This document shows positions 1 to 7,601 of a stretch of 64,000 nucleotides of DNA, in pieces (the stretch's first letter is position 1; every line of letters starts with the position of its first letter). A program made the translations under genes and the position numbers. The notes beneath the pieces were generated by a model. It did no database searches. It was not told the DNA's origin and was given only the letters and a program-made list of their open reading frames with translations. The DNA is taken from assembly GCF_001667585.1 (NCBI RefSeq), contig NZ_LZJZ01000083.1, forward strand, positions 62,001 to 126,000. The letters run 5' to 3'. This stretch comes from Mycobacterium sp. E2733 (GTDB lineage: Bacteria; Actinomycetota; Actinomycetes; Mycobacteriales; Mycobacteriaceae).

Positions 1-1077
1 GTCAACCAGAACGTCCCCCTGGTATCCCAGCAGCAGGTCAGCGTCGAGTCGCCCGCCAATGCCGACGTGGTCACGCTGCAGGTCGGAACCTCGGTGCGGC
101 GCACCGACAAGCAAAAGGACAGCGGCCTGCTGCTGGCGATCGTCGACACCGTCACCCTCAACCGCAAGAACGCGATGGCCGTCTCCGACGACACCCACGC
201 CGGCGGATCGGTTCAGAAGCCGCGCGCCGTCAACGACGAGAACCCGCCCACCGCGATGCCTCTGCGGCACGACGGGTTGTCCTACCGGTTCCCGTTCCAC
301 ACCGAGAAGAAGACGTACCCCTACTTCGACCCGATCGCGCAGAAGCCGTTCGACGTCAACTACGACAGCCAGGAAGACGTCAACGGCCTGACCACCTACA
401 AGTTCACCCAGAACATCGGGTACAACGCCGACGGCAAGCTGGTGGCTCCCGTGGCGTACCCGTCGCTGTTGGCCGGCAACGAGGACGCCAAGCAGACCAC
501 CTCCGCGTCGATGTGGGGCGTGCAGGGCGGCGATCCGAACGAGCAGATCACCATGACGCGCTACTACGCGGCGCAGCGGACCTTCTGGGTGGACCCGGTG
601 TCGGGCACCATCGTCAAGGAGACCGAGCACGCCAACCACTACTTCGCCCGCGATCCGCTCAAGCCCGAGCTGACGCTGGCCGACTACAAGGTCACCTCCA
701 ACCAGGACACCGTCGAGTCGCAGGTCAACGCCGCGCGTGACGAGCGGGACCGGCTGTCACTGTGGTCCCGGGTGCTGCCGATCACGTTCACCGCGGTCGG
801 TCTGATCGCGCTGGTCGGTGGCGGCCTGCTCGCCTCGTTCAGCCTGCGGACCGAGAGCGCGTTGACCGATCCCGGCCTGGACCGGGGTGACCAGGACTTC
901 TTCGGCCGCAGCGGGCTCGAGGAGCCGGTGCCCGGCGCCGAGGCCGAGACCGAGAAGCTGCCCACGCAGCGCCCCGGCTCGCGCGACGATCCCGGCGCGG
1001 ACGCGCCCACCCTGAGTTCCGACGAGCCGCCCAAGTCGGGGCCGCCCGAGCCCGCGAGTCCACCCGAACGGGAATAG
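1..1077 (+). CDS. DUF3068 (PorA-family) membrane protein, 5' end missing
   Basis: The frame is open from the first base of the window, so the start codon lies upstream and about 358 C-terminal residues are visible. Most of that is a polar extracytoplasmic domain, followed by one hydrophobic segment (bases about 775-850, core TFTAVGLIALVGGGLL) and then an acidic, proline-rich tail of roughly 80 residues. This layout fits the DUF3068 proteins of Corynebacteriales, and position and sequence suggest the orthologue of M. tuberculosis Rv0227c. It would sit in the inner membrane with the large domain outside. The next gene begins 8 bases after the TAG stop on the same strand, so the two are probably cotranscribed. 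No biochemical function can be read from the sequence. Confidence 0.85.
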   Translation, partial: VNQNVPLVSQQQVSVESPANADVVTLQVGTSVRRTDKQKDSGLLLAIVDTVTLNRKNAMAVSDDTHAGGSVQKPRAVNDENPPTAMPLRHDGLSYRFPFHTEKKTYPYFDPIAQKPFDVNYDSQEDVNGLTTYKFTQNIGYNADGKLVAPVAYPSLLAGNEDAKQTTSASMWGVQGGDPNEQITMTRYYAAQRTFWVDPVSGTIVKETEHANHYFARDPLKPELTLADYKVTSNQDTVESQVNAARDERDRLSLWSRVLPITFTAVGLIALVGGGLLASFSLRTESALTDPGLDRGDQDFFGRSGLEEPVPGAEAETEKLPTQRPGSRDDPGADAPTLSSDEPPKSGPPEPASPPERE

Positions 1078-1085
1078 CCCGCCGC

Positions 1086-2780
1086 GTGCGCTGGACCCGG
1101 CCCGGGTACGCGTTGGTCTTGGCGCTGCTGGTGGTCGGGCCGCTGCTCAAGCCCGGTTACCTGTTGCTGCGCGACGCCGTGTCCACGCCGCGCTCGTATC
1201 TGTCCGACACCGCGCTGGGTTTGACGTCGGCGCCGCGGGCGACGCCGCAAGACTTCGCGGTGGCGCTGGCCTCACACGTGCTGGACGGCGGTGTCGTGGT
1301 GAAGGCGCTGCTGGTCCTGGGGCTGTGGCTCGCGGGCTGGGGCGCGGCCCACCTGGTTGCGACGGCGTTGCCCGATGCGGGCGTGGCCGGTCAGTTCGTC
1401 GCCACCACCCTGGCGATCTGGAACCCGTATGTCGCCGAGCGGCTGCTCCAGGGCCACTGGAGCCTGCTGGTCGGCTACGGCTGCCTGCCGTGGGTCGCGG
1501 CGACGATGCTGAGGCTGCGGACGGCCTCCGGCTCGTTCTTCGGGCTGGTCTTCTGGATCGCGCTGGCCGGACTGACGCCGACCGGTCTGCTGCTCGGCGC
1601 GGCCGTGGGGCTGGTCTGCGTGACCTCATCCGGCACGGGCCGGTCCCGAGGGTCGTGTGCCGCGGTGACGCTGGGCGCAGCGCTGGTGGCGGCGCTGCCC
1701 TGGCTGACCGCGTCGGCCCTGGGCTCGTCGTTGACCGCCCACACCGCGGCGAACACGCTGGGGGTCGCGGCGTTCGCCCCGCGCGCCGAGCCGGGTCTGG
1801 GCACGCTCGCCAGCCTGGCCAGCCTGGGCGGGATCTGGAACGGCGAGGCTGTGCCGATTTCGCGGACCACCTTGTTCGCCGTGGCGTCAGCGCTGGTGCT
1901 GCTGGGCGTGGTGGCGGCCGGATTGCCGACGGCGGTGCGCTGCCCCGCGCTGCGACCGCCGCTGGCGTTGGCGGCGGCGGCGGTGCTGGTTCCGGCCGCG
2001 CTGGCCACCGGCCCGGGTCTGCACCTGCTGGCCTCGCTGGTTGACGCCGCACCCGGCTTCGGCGTGCTGCGCGACGGGCAGAAGTGGGTGGCGCTGGCCG
2101 TGCCGGGCTACGCGGTGGCGGGCGCGGGCGCGGTGGTGACGTTGCGCCGCTGGGTGTGGCCGGCCGTGACGGCACCGGTCTGCTGCCTCGCGCTGATCTT
2201 CGCGCTGCCCGACCTGGCGTGGGGCGTGTGGGGCCAGGTGTCGCCGGTGCAGTACCCGCGCGGGTGGGCGGCGGTGGCCGCCGCGATCAACGGCCGGCCC
2301 GCGGCGGTGGCGGTGTTGCCGGCCGGCACCATGCGGCTCTACTCCTGGTCGGGTCGTGCGCCGGTGCTGGATCCGTTACCCCGCTGGGTGCGCGCCGACG
2401 TCCTGAGCACTGGTGACCTGGTCATCTCGGGGACCGTCATCCCGGGTGAGGGCGCCCGGGCCCGCGCGGTGCAGCAGTTGCTGCTCGCCGGGCCCGATCC
2501 GGCCGCCCTGGCCGGGGCCGGGGTGGGCTGGCTCGTCGTGGAGTCGGCCACCGCCGGCGACATGGGGGCGTCGGCCCGCACGCTCGACGCGCTGACGCCG
2601 GTCTACCGCGACGACGACCTTGCGCTCTATCGCATCGGCGGCCACACCGCCGCGGTGTCCGCCGCCGCCCGCACGGCGACGCTGATCGCGCACCTGGCGT
2701 GGCTGGCGGCGCTTATGGTGGGCGGCGCCGGCGCGGCCGTCACCGCGTGGCGGCGCCGGCCGACTACACCACGCCGCTGA
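1086..2780 (+). CDS. Polytopic membrane protein, Rv0226c-like, possible GT-C-type enzyme
   Basis: 564 residues with a GTG start 8 bases after the upstream stop. The protein is almost entirely hydrophobic: successive membrane segments run from the N-terminus (ALVLALLVVGPLLKPGYLLL) to about residue 350, then a soluble stretch near residues 370-520, and one last membrane segment near the C-terminus. The periplasmic-loop sequence around residue 125 (ERLLQGHWSLLVGYGCLPW) resembles loops of GT-C membrane glycosyltransferases, but I see no clear DxD or DD catalytic pair, so enzyme activity is only a guess. It probably forms an operon with the preceding DUF3068 gene. Its last 17 bases overlap the 3' end of the convergent glycosyltransferase gene. 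Confidence 0.85.
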   Translation: MRWTRPGYALVLALLVVGPLLKPGYLLLRDAVSTPRSYLSDTALGLTSAPRATPQDFAVALASHVLDGGVVVKALLVLGLWLAGWGAAHLVATALPDAGVAGQFVATTLAIWNPYVAERLLQGHWSLLVGYGCLPWVAATMLRLRTASGSFFGLVFWIALAGLTPTGLLLGAAVGLVCVTSSGTGRSRGSCAAVTLGAALVAALPWLTASALGSSLTAHTAANTLGVAAFAPRAEPGLGTLASLASLGGIWNGEAVPISRTTLFAVASALVLLGVVAAGLPTAVRCPALRPPLALAAAAVLVPAALATGPGLHLLASLVDAAPGFGVLRDGQKWVALAVPGYAVAGAGAVVTLRRWVWPAVTAPVCCLALIFALPDLAWGVWGQVSPVQYPRGWAAVAAAINGRPAAVAVLPAGTMRLYSWSGRAPVLDPLPRWVRADVLSTGDLVISGTVIPGEGARARAVQQLLLAGPDPAALAGAGVGWLVVESATAGDMGASARTLDALTPVYRDDDLALYRIGGHTAAVSAAARTATLIAHLAWLAALMVGGAGAAVTAWRRRPTTPRR

Positions 2781-3921
2781 CCGGTTGGCCGGCCTGCACG
2801 GACTCCAGGACCGCGCGCATGGCGTCGGCGCTTTGCCGCCAAGAGAATTCACCGCTTCGGGTGTGTGCCTTGGCGCCGAGTTGATCACGCAGCACGGGAT
2901 CGGAAAGCACGTCTTCGAGCCGATCCACCAGCTCGGCGTGGGTGTCCACCAAGATCCCGGTCACCTCGTCGACGATCGAATCCGACAAACCGCCCGAGGA
3001 CCGGTAGCCGATGGTCGGCACCCGATGCTGGGCCGCCTCGACGACCGCCAGGCCCCAGCCCTCCTTGCGCGACGGCAGCAGCTGCACCCAAGAGCTCTGC
3101 AGCACATGGTGTTTGGTCACGTCGTCGACGTGGCCGTGGAACGTCACCGCGCCGGAGATGCCGAGCCTATCGACGTGGTCGACGAGCCGTTGCCGCCACC
3201 AGCCGTCGCCGACGATGTCGAGGTGCAGACCCGGCGTGCGCGGCCGCAGCTGCGCGACGGCCTCGAGAGCGTCTTCGATCTGCTTGTGCGGCACCAGCCG
3301 CGAGAGCACCACCACACGTGGCGCGGCGGCGCGCGGGCCGGACAGCGTGCGGGCCGGGGCCTCGTCGAGGCCGTTGCGCACCACCGCGATGTGCGCGTTG
3401 TCGACCCCGAGCGCCACCAGGTCGCGCGCCGACGGCAGCGACACCGTCACGTACTGGTTGCGCCGGTTCAGCCGCGGCGACAATCTCGACTCGACGAACC
3501 AGCCGAGCCGGCCGAGCACCGGCCCGGCCACCGGCCACTGCTCGCGGTGGCAGTGGTGCACCAGCACCGCCACCCGCCGGCCGTACACCAGCCGGGCGAG
3601 GAACGGCAGGCCGTTCTGGGTGTCGACGACCACGTCGGGCCGTACCCGCCGCAGCGGTCCGAGGCCCAGCCGCGCCGCCGCCATCGCGATCAAGGCCCAG
3701 ACGTAGACGGAGTACCGGCCGCCGGCGCGGTCGATGCGCACGCCGTCGACAACTTCGCGGCGGGGGGCGCCGGGGTAGCGGGCGGTGCGCAGCGTGACTT
3801 CGACGCCGGACGCGGCCAGCTGCGCGCCGATGCGCTGCAAGTAGGCTTCGCTGCCGCCGCCCTGCGGGTGTCCGGTATCGCGCCAGCACAGCAGGAGCAC
3901 GGAGCGCAGAGCAGACATCAC
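2764..3921 (-). CDS. GT4-family glycosyltransferase (Rv0225-like)
   Basis: 385 residues. The N-terminal Rossmann half has the donor-family signature WRDTGHPQGGGSEAYLQRIG. The C-terminal half has the GT4 nucleotide-sugar site, with VVLSRLVPHKQIEDALEAV near residue 200 and a PSRKEGWGLAVVEAAQ motif (the EX7E-type element) near residue 290. It should be a cytoplasmic, retaining glycosyltransferase using an NDP- or GDP-sugar; acceptor unknown. Two adjacent starts exist, GTG at 3921 and ATG at 3918. A TAGGCT box lies 5 or 8 bases before them, which suits a leaderless or nearly leaderless message. The gene runs toward the Rv0226c-like gene and overlaps it by 17 bases. Divergent from the methyltransferase at 4187. 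Confidence 0.9.
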   Translation of the reverse strand: MMSALRSVLLLCWRDTGHPQGGGSEAYLQRIGAQLAASGVEVTLRTARYPGAPRREVVDGVRIDRAGGRYSVYVWALIAMAAARLGLGPLRRVRPDVVVDTQNGLPFLARLVYGRRVAVLVHHCHREQWPVAGPVLGRLGWFVESRLSPRLNRRNQYVTVSLPSARDLVALGVDNAHIAVVRNGLDEAPARTLSGPRAAAPRVVVLSRLVPHKQIEDALEAVAQLRPRTPGLHLDIVGDGWWRQRLVDHVDRLGISGAVTFHGHVDDVTKHHVLQSSWVQLLPSRKEGWGLAVVEAAQHRVPTIGYRSSGGLSDSIVDEVTGILVDTHAELVDRLEDVLSDPVLRDQLGAKAHTRSGEFSWRQSADAMRAVLESVQAGQPVSGVV

Positions 3922-3926
3922 CGGTC

Positions 3927-3932
3927 AGCCTA
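3927..3932 (-). promoter_or_regulatory. -10 box of the GT4 glycosyltransferase gene
   Basis: TAGGCT on the minus strand fits the mycobacterial TANNNT -10 pattern and ends 8 bases before the ATG at 3918 (5 before the GTG at 3921). The implied transcript has essentially no leader. No convincing -35 box is seen. Confidence 0.45.
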
Positions 3933-4028
3933 GCCCGGTGGCCTGGGCCGGCCACGACGCGCGCCGCGGGTGGCGGCCATTCCTTCACTTGCGCCACACT
4001 GGCCTCCGCCGCGGAATGACCCCTCGAT

Positions 4029-4097
4029 GTGCCCGCCTCACAGCGACAAATCGGTCGCACGGGTGTCCCCCTGGCGTTGTCGCTGTGAGGCGGGCAC
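4029..4097. repeat. Long perfect inverted repeat between divergent genes
   Basis: Two 21-base arms (4029-4049 and 4077-4097) are exact reverse complements, separated by a 27-base loop. The arm begins GTGCCCGCCTCACAGC and ends GACAA. It lies in the 265-base gap between two divergently transcribed genes, about 80 bases before the TAGGGT box of the methyltransferase, so it cannot be a terminator for either of them. It could be a protein-binding cruciform or a mobile miniature palindrome. Confidence 0.85.
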
Positions 4098-4174
4098 TTC
4101 GGGTGCCGCCGGGTCCAGGGACGGATGTGACACCAGTGACTCGCCGCCCGCGGGCAACCCGCGCCGGTGCTGCG

Positions 4175-4180
4175 TAGGGT
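4175..4180 (+). promoter_or_regulatory. -10 box, leaderless start of the methyltransferase
   Basis: TAGGGT ends exactly 6 bases before the GTG at 4187, so transcription should begin on or next to the start codon. There is no Shine-Dalgarno sequence, which supports a leaderless message. Confidence 0.55.
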
Positions 4181-4186
4181 TGGCCG

Positions 4187-4966
4187 GTGGCCGTGACCCC
4201 GGATCCCACCGAGGTTTTCGCGCGACGGGCGACCCTGGCCCGCGCGCTGCGGCTGCTGTCCGAGTTCCGCTTCGAGCAGTCGGACCCGGCCCGCTTCTAC
4301 GGCGCGCTGGCGGCCGATACCGCGGCGATGGTGGGCGACCTGTGGCTGGCCGCGCGCGGCGAGCCCCCGGCCGGCCGCACCCTGCTGGACGTCGGCGGCG
4401 GGCCCGGGTACTTCGCGGCCGCGTTCGCCGAAGCCGGGATCCGCTACGTGGGCGTCGAACCCGACCCGAGTGAGATGCACGCGGCCGGACCCCGGCCCGC
4501 GGGCGCCGCAGGGAACTTCGTGCGGGCGTCGGGCATGGCGCTGCCGTTCGCCGACGACTCGGTGGACATCTGCCTGTCGTCCAACGTCGCCGAGCACGTG
4601 CCGAGGCCGTGGCAGCTGGGCGGCGAGATGCTGCGGGTGACCAAGCCGGGCGGGCTGGCCGTGCTCTCTTACACCGTCTGGCTCGGCCCGTTCGGGGGGC
4701 ACGAGATGGGCCTCACCCATTACCTCGGGGGTGCCCGCGCCGCCGCGCGCTACGCCCGCAAACACGGGCATCCGGCGAAGAACAACTACGGGTCGTCGTT
4801 GTTCGCGGTGTCCGCCGCCGACGGCCTGCGGTGGGGCGACAGCACGGGGGCGGCGGTGGCGGCATTTCCCCGCTACCACCCCCGATGGGCGTGGTGGATG
4901 ACGTCGGTGCCGCTGCTGCGAGAATTCCTGGTGAGCAATCTGGTGCTGGTGCTGCGACCCCAATAG
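4187..4966 (+). CDS. Class I SAM-dependent methyltransferase (Rv0224c-like)
   Basis: 259 residues. The glycine-rich SAM-binding motif I is LLDVGGGPGYFAAAF near residue 68, followed by an acidic motif II (YVGVEPDPSEM) and a post-motif LPFADDSVDICLSSNVAEHV typical of Methyltransf_11 enzymes. The substrate is unknown. The start is GTG, chosen because it lies 6 bases after a TAGGGT -10 box. The aldehyde dehydrogenase follows 95 bases later on the same strand with its own regulatory site between, so the two may or may not be cotranscribed. Confidence 0.9.
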   Translation: MAVTPDPTEVFARRATLARALRLLSEFRFEQSDPARFYGALAADTAAMVGDLWLAARGEPPAGRTLLDVGGGPGYFAAAFAEAGIRYVGVEPDPSEMHAAGPRPAGAAGNFVRASGMALPFADDSVDICLSSNVAEHVPRPWQLGGEMLRVTKPGGLAVLSYTVWLGPFGGHEMGLTHYLGGARAAARYARKHGHPAKNNYGSSLFAVSAADGLRWGDSTGAAVAAFPRYHPRWAWWMTSVPLLREFLVSNLVLVLRPQ

Positions 4967-4980
4967 TGAAACGTGTTCTC
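4967..4980 (+). promoter_or_regulatory. KstR-like operator upstream of the aldehyde dehydrogenase
   Basis: The 14 bases read T-GA-AAC-GT-GTT-CT-C. They match the KstR consensus TnnAACnnGTTnnA, as I remember it, at every fixed base except the last. The site starts immediately after the methyltransferase stop and 82 bases before the aldehyde dehydrogenase start. KstR is the TetR repressor of cholesterol catabolism in mycobacteria, and I recall Rv0223c being listed in its regulon. Binding here is inferred, not shown. Confidence 0.5.
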
Positions 4981-5061
4981 GTTTCGCGTCGGCTTGGGTA
5001 GGGTGGCGCCCATGCGCGCCGGCGACGATGCAGCGCGACGCAATGAGGAGGAGCGGCGCAG

Positions 5062-6531
5062 ATGACCGACAGCAAGACGGAATACGACAAGCTTTTCATC
5101 GGCGGCAAGTGGACTCGGCCGTCGACCGACGAGGTGATCAAGGTGCGCTGCCCGGCCACCGGCGACTATGTCGGCAAGGTACCGCTGGCGGCGGCCGCCG
5201 ACGTCGACGCCGCGGTCGCCGCGGCCCGCGCCGCCTTCGACAACGGCCCCTGGCCCACAACGCCGCCCAAGGAGCGGGCGGCCGTGATCGCCAACGCGCT
5301 CAAGTTGATGGAGGAGCGCAAGGATCTGTTCACCCAGCTGCTGGCGGCCGAGACCGGCCAGCCACCGATGGGCATCGAAACCATGCACTGGATGAGCTCG
5401 ATCGGGGCGCTCAACTTCTTCGCCGGCCCCGCCGTCGACCAGGTCAAATGGAAAGAGATCCGCACCGGCGGCTACGGGCAGAGCATCGTCCACCGCGAGC
5501 CCATCGGCGTGGTCGGCGCGATCGTCGCGTGGAACGTGCCGCTGTTCCTGGCCGTCAACAAGCTGGGCCCGGCGCTGCTGGCCGGCTGCACCGTGGTGCT
5601 CAAGCCGGCCGCCGAAACCCCGCTGAGCGCAAACGCTTTGGCGGAGGCCTTCGCCGAGGCGGGGCTGCCCGAGGGCGTGCTGTCGGTCGTCCCCGGCGGC
5701 GTCGAGACCGGGCAGGCGCTGACCTCGAACCCCGATGTCGACCTCTTCTCCTTCACCGGCAGCTCGGCCGTCGGCAAGGAGATCGGCCGCCGCGCCGCAG
5801 ACATGCTCAAGCCGTGCACCCTGGAGCTCGGCGGGAAGTCGGCGGCCATCGTCCTCGACGACGTCGACCTGGCCGCCGCGATCCCGATGCTGGTGTTCTC
5901 CGGGATCATGAACACCGGGCAGGCCTGTGTGGCCCAGACCCGGATCCTGGCCCCGCGTTCGCGCTATGACGAAATCGTCGACGCGGTAGGCGCTTTCGTG
6001 CAGGCGTTGCCGGTGGGCCTGCCGTCGGACCCGGCCGCCCAGATCGGTTCGCTGATCTCCGAGAAGCAGCGCGCGCGGGTTGAGGGCTACATCGCCAAGG
6101 GCATCGAAGAGGGCGCCCGGCTGGTGTGCGGCGGCGGCCGCCCCGAGGGGCTGGACAGCGGCTTCTTCGTGCAGCCCACGGTCTTCGCCGACCTCGACAA
6201 CAAGATGACGATCGCCCAGGAGGAGATCTTCGGGCCCGTGCTGAGCATCATCGCCTACGACACCGAGGAGGACGCGATCAAGATCGCCAACGACTCGGTA
6301 TATGGCCTGGCCGGCAGCGTGTGGACCACCGACGTGGAGCGCGGCATCGCGGTCTCGGAGAAGATCCGCACCGGCACCTACGCGATCAACTGGTACGCGT
6401 TCGACCCTTGCTGCCCGTTCGGAGGTTACAAGAACTCCGGCATCGGCCGGGAGAACGGCCCGGAAGGTGTGGAGCACTTCACGCAGCAGAAGAGCGTGCT
6501 CATGCCGATGGGCTACACGATCGACGGCTGA
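5062..6531 (+). CDS. NAD(P)-dependent aldehyde dehydrogenase (Rv0223c-like)
   Basis: 489 residues, full length for the aldehyde dehydrogenase superfamily. The catalytic Cys is at about residue 289 (NTGQACVAQTRIL) and the general-base Glu at about residue 255 (CTLELGGKS). The cofactor-binding Rossmann region includes VVGAIVAWNVPLFLAVNKLG and FTGSSAVGKEIG. It oxidises an aldehyde to the acid in the cytoplasm; the substrate is unknown, although the KstR-like site upstream hints at steroid side-chain or related lipid breakdown. The ATG start has a GAGGAG-type ribosome site. A strong hairpin begins 10 bases after the stop, so the transcript probably ends there. Confidence 0.93.
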   Translation: MTDSKTEYDKLFIGGKWTRPSTDEVIKVRCPATGDYVGKVPLAAAADVDAAVAAARAAFDNGPWPTTPPKERAAVIANALKLMEERKDLFTQLLAAETGQPPMGIETMHWMSSIGALNFFAGPAVDQVKWKEIRTGGYGQSIVHREPIGVVGAIVAWNVPLFLAVNKLGPALLAGCTVVLKPAAETPLSANALAEAFAEAGLPEGVLSVVPGGVETGQALTSNPDVDLFSFTGSSAVGKEIGRRAADMLKPCTLELGGKSAAIVLDDVDLAAAIPMLVFSGIMNTGQACVAQTRILAPRSRYDEIVDAVGAFVQALPVGLPSDPAAQIGSLISEKQRARVEGYIAKGIEEGARLVCGGGRPEGLDSGFFVQPTVFADLDNKMTIAQEEIFGPVLSIIAYDTEEDAIKIANDSVYGLAGSVWTTDVERGIAVSEKIRTGTYAINWYAFDPCCPFGGYKNSGIGRENGPEGVEHFTQQKSVLMPMGYTIDG

Positions 6532-6540
6532 CCCTCCGCA

Positions 6541-6594
6541 CGCCGAGCGCGCACTCACCGCGAGCACAACCGCGCGTTGAGTGCGCGCTCGGCG
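6541..6594 (+). terminator. Terminator-like perfect inverted repeat after the aldehyde dehydrogenase
   Basis: Arms 6541-6557 and 6578-6594 (CGCCGAGCGCGCACTCA and its exact reverse complement) enclose a 20-base loop. The stem starts 10 bases after the aldehyde dehydrogenase stop codon. There is no U-tract, as is common for mycobacterial intrinsic terminators. It resembles the other long palindromes of this window. Confidence 0.7.
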
Positions 6595-6630
6595 CTTTGC
6601 GTTGTTGCAGCCGATGCCGCCGGGGCAAAT

Positions 6631-6646
6631 TATGCAAAAAAGCATA
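6631..6646. promoter_or_regulatory. Operator 1, TATGC-N6-GCATA palindrome
   Basis: A 16-base palindrome with TATGC arms around AAAAAA. The same arms and spacing recur at 6762. Both lie in an AT-rich island upstream of the small ORF and the TetR gene, the normal place for an autoregulating TetR repressor to bind. Confidence 0.6.
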
Positions 6647-6761
6647 GAAAAGCCCTTATTCGACTCTCGCCGATAATGGCGTTTGACAGCCCATGCACGC
6701 TATTTCCGGTGCTTCGCCGCTTACATAGGCAATAAAACTTGCTTACTGGACCGCCGTCTTA

Positions 6762-6777
6762 TATGCTTCTAAGCATA
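6762..6777. promoter_or_regulatory. Operator 2, TATGC-N6-GCATA palindrome
   Basis: The arms TATGC and GCATA flank TTCTAA, with one extra complementary base pair inside each arm, so the perfect stem is 7 bases per side. It lies 32 bases before the small-ORF start and overlaps the likely promoter. The centre is 131 bases from operator 1. Confidence 0.65.
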
Positions 6778-6809
6778 ATCATGGGCTGCACTTAGGCCGG
6801 GAGAGAACC

Positions 6810-6941
6810 ATGTGGATCATCGAGCTGAACATCGGCGGCTATCAATTCACCCGTGAGATGCCCGACCTGAAGCGCCGGAATTTCCGCTTCAGCCCGCGCA
6901 GCAGGCATTGGCCGGTACTGCGGCAATCCCACGCTGCATGA
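6810..6941 (+). CDS. Small basic protein of 43 residues, cotranscribed with tetR
   Basis: A short ORF not recognised as any known family. It starts ATG with a GGGAGAG ribosome site 4-6 bases upstream, begins MWIIELNIGGYQF, carries a basic stretch (LKRRNFRFSPRSRHW) and ends RQSHAA. There is no signal peptide or membrane segment. Its TGA stop (6939-6941) overlaps a possible ATG of the tetR frame at 6938, and the tetR start with the best ribosome site follows 23 bases after the stop, so the two are almost certainly translated from one mRNA. The good Shine-Dalgarno, the operator pair just upstream and the coupling to tetR argue that it is real. It could be a co-regulator, a leader peptide or a regulated effector; none of these can be shown from sequence. 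Confidence 0.6.
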   Translation: MWIIELNIGGYQFTREMPDLKRRNFRFSPRSRHWPVLRQSHAA

Positions 6942-6964
6942 CGTTAGCCACGGGAGGCACGAGA

Positions 6965-7597
6965 GTGGCGACCACGAGCGAAACAGTGCAGGACCTCGCC
7001 CCGACGAAGCGCGGCGGCACCCGCAAGAAAATGCTGGCCAGTGCCGCCGAGGTGATGCGTGAACGAGGCGCTGCCGGAGTGACCATCGACGCGGTGCTCG
7101 CCCGCAGCGGCGCACCGCGCGGCTCGGTCTACTACCACTTCCCCGACGGCCGCAATCAAATCCTGATCGAGGCGCTTCGGTATTCCGGTGATTCCATCAC
7201 CGCGATGATCGACGACGCCGCCGAGCAGGGTGCCCGGGTCCTGCTGGGCAAATTCGTCGAGTTCTGGGAGCGTCTGCTGACCGAGGGCGGCTTCAACGCC
7301 GGCTGCCCGGTGGTGGCGGCGGCAATCGGCTCGGACGACGACGACGCCCGACTCTCCGCCGAAGCCGGTGCCATCCTCGGCCGCTGGTGCGCGTCGCTGA
7401 CCCGGGCGTTCACCCACGACGGCTTCGACGAGCCATGTGCCGCCTCGCTGGCGGTGATGTCGATCGCCGCGCTGGAGGGCGCCATCGTCCTGTCTCGCTC
7501 GACCGGCAGCATCGACCCGCTGCGCCAGGTCGGCGATCAGCTCGAATTCCTCATCAAGGCAAGGGAATTCGTGCGACGCAACAATATCGGGGCGTAA
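6965..7597 (+). CDS. TetR-family transcriptional regulator, LmrA/YxaF type
   Basis: 210 residues from GTG at 6965, chosen because GGGAGG lies 7 bases upstream; ATG at 6938 and TTG at 6908 are weaker alternatives. The N-terminal HTH is clear (ITIDAVLARSGAPRGSVYYHFPDG, shown here in part as GAPRGSVYYHF near residue 45). The C-terminal ligand domain has FNAGCPVVAAAIG and AALEGAIVLSRS, motifs shared with the second TetR protein of this window at 47635-48222. It most likely represses its own operon through the two palindromes upstream. It converges on the acyl-CoA ligase operon with a gap of only 4 bases. Its ligand is unknown. Confidence 0.9.
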   Translation: MATTSETVQDLAPTKRGGTRKKMLASAAEVMRERGAAGVTIDAVLARSGAPRGSVYYHFPDGRNQILIEALRYSGDSITAMIDDAAEQGARVLLGKFVEFWERLLTEGGFNAGCPVVAAAIGSDDDDARLSAEAGAILGRWCASLTRAFTHDGFDEPCAASLAVMSIAALEGAIVLSRSTGSIDPLRQVGDQLEFLIKAREFVRRNNIGA

Positions 7598-7601
7598 CTC
7601 C

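Noticed and set aside
3167..4963. 598-residue minus-strand ORF over the methyltransferase and glycosyltransferase
   Set aside because: It lies opposite a clear methyltransferase and out of frame with the glycosyltransferase. Its product is a His/Arg/Pro-rich mix typical of antisense frames in GC-rich DNA.
4873..6645. 590-residue minus-strand ORF opposite the aldehyde dehydrogenase
   Set aside because: The plus strand encodes a full, motif-complete aldehyde dehydrogenase; the antisense frame has no family signature.
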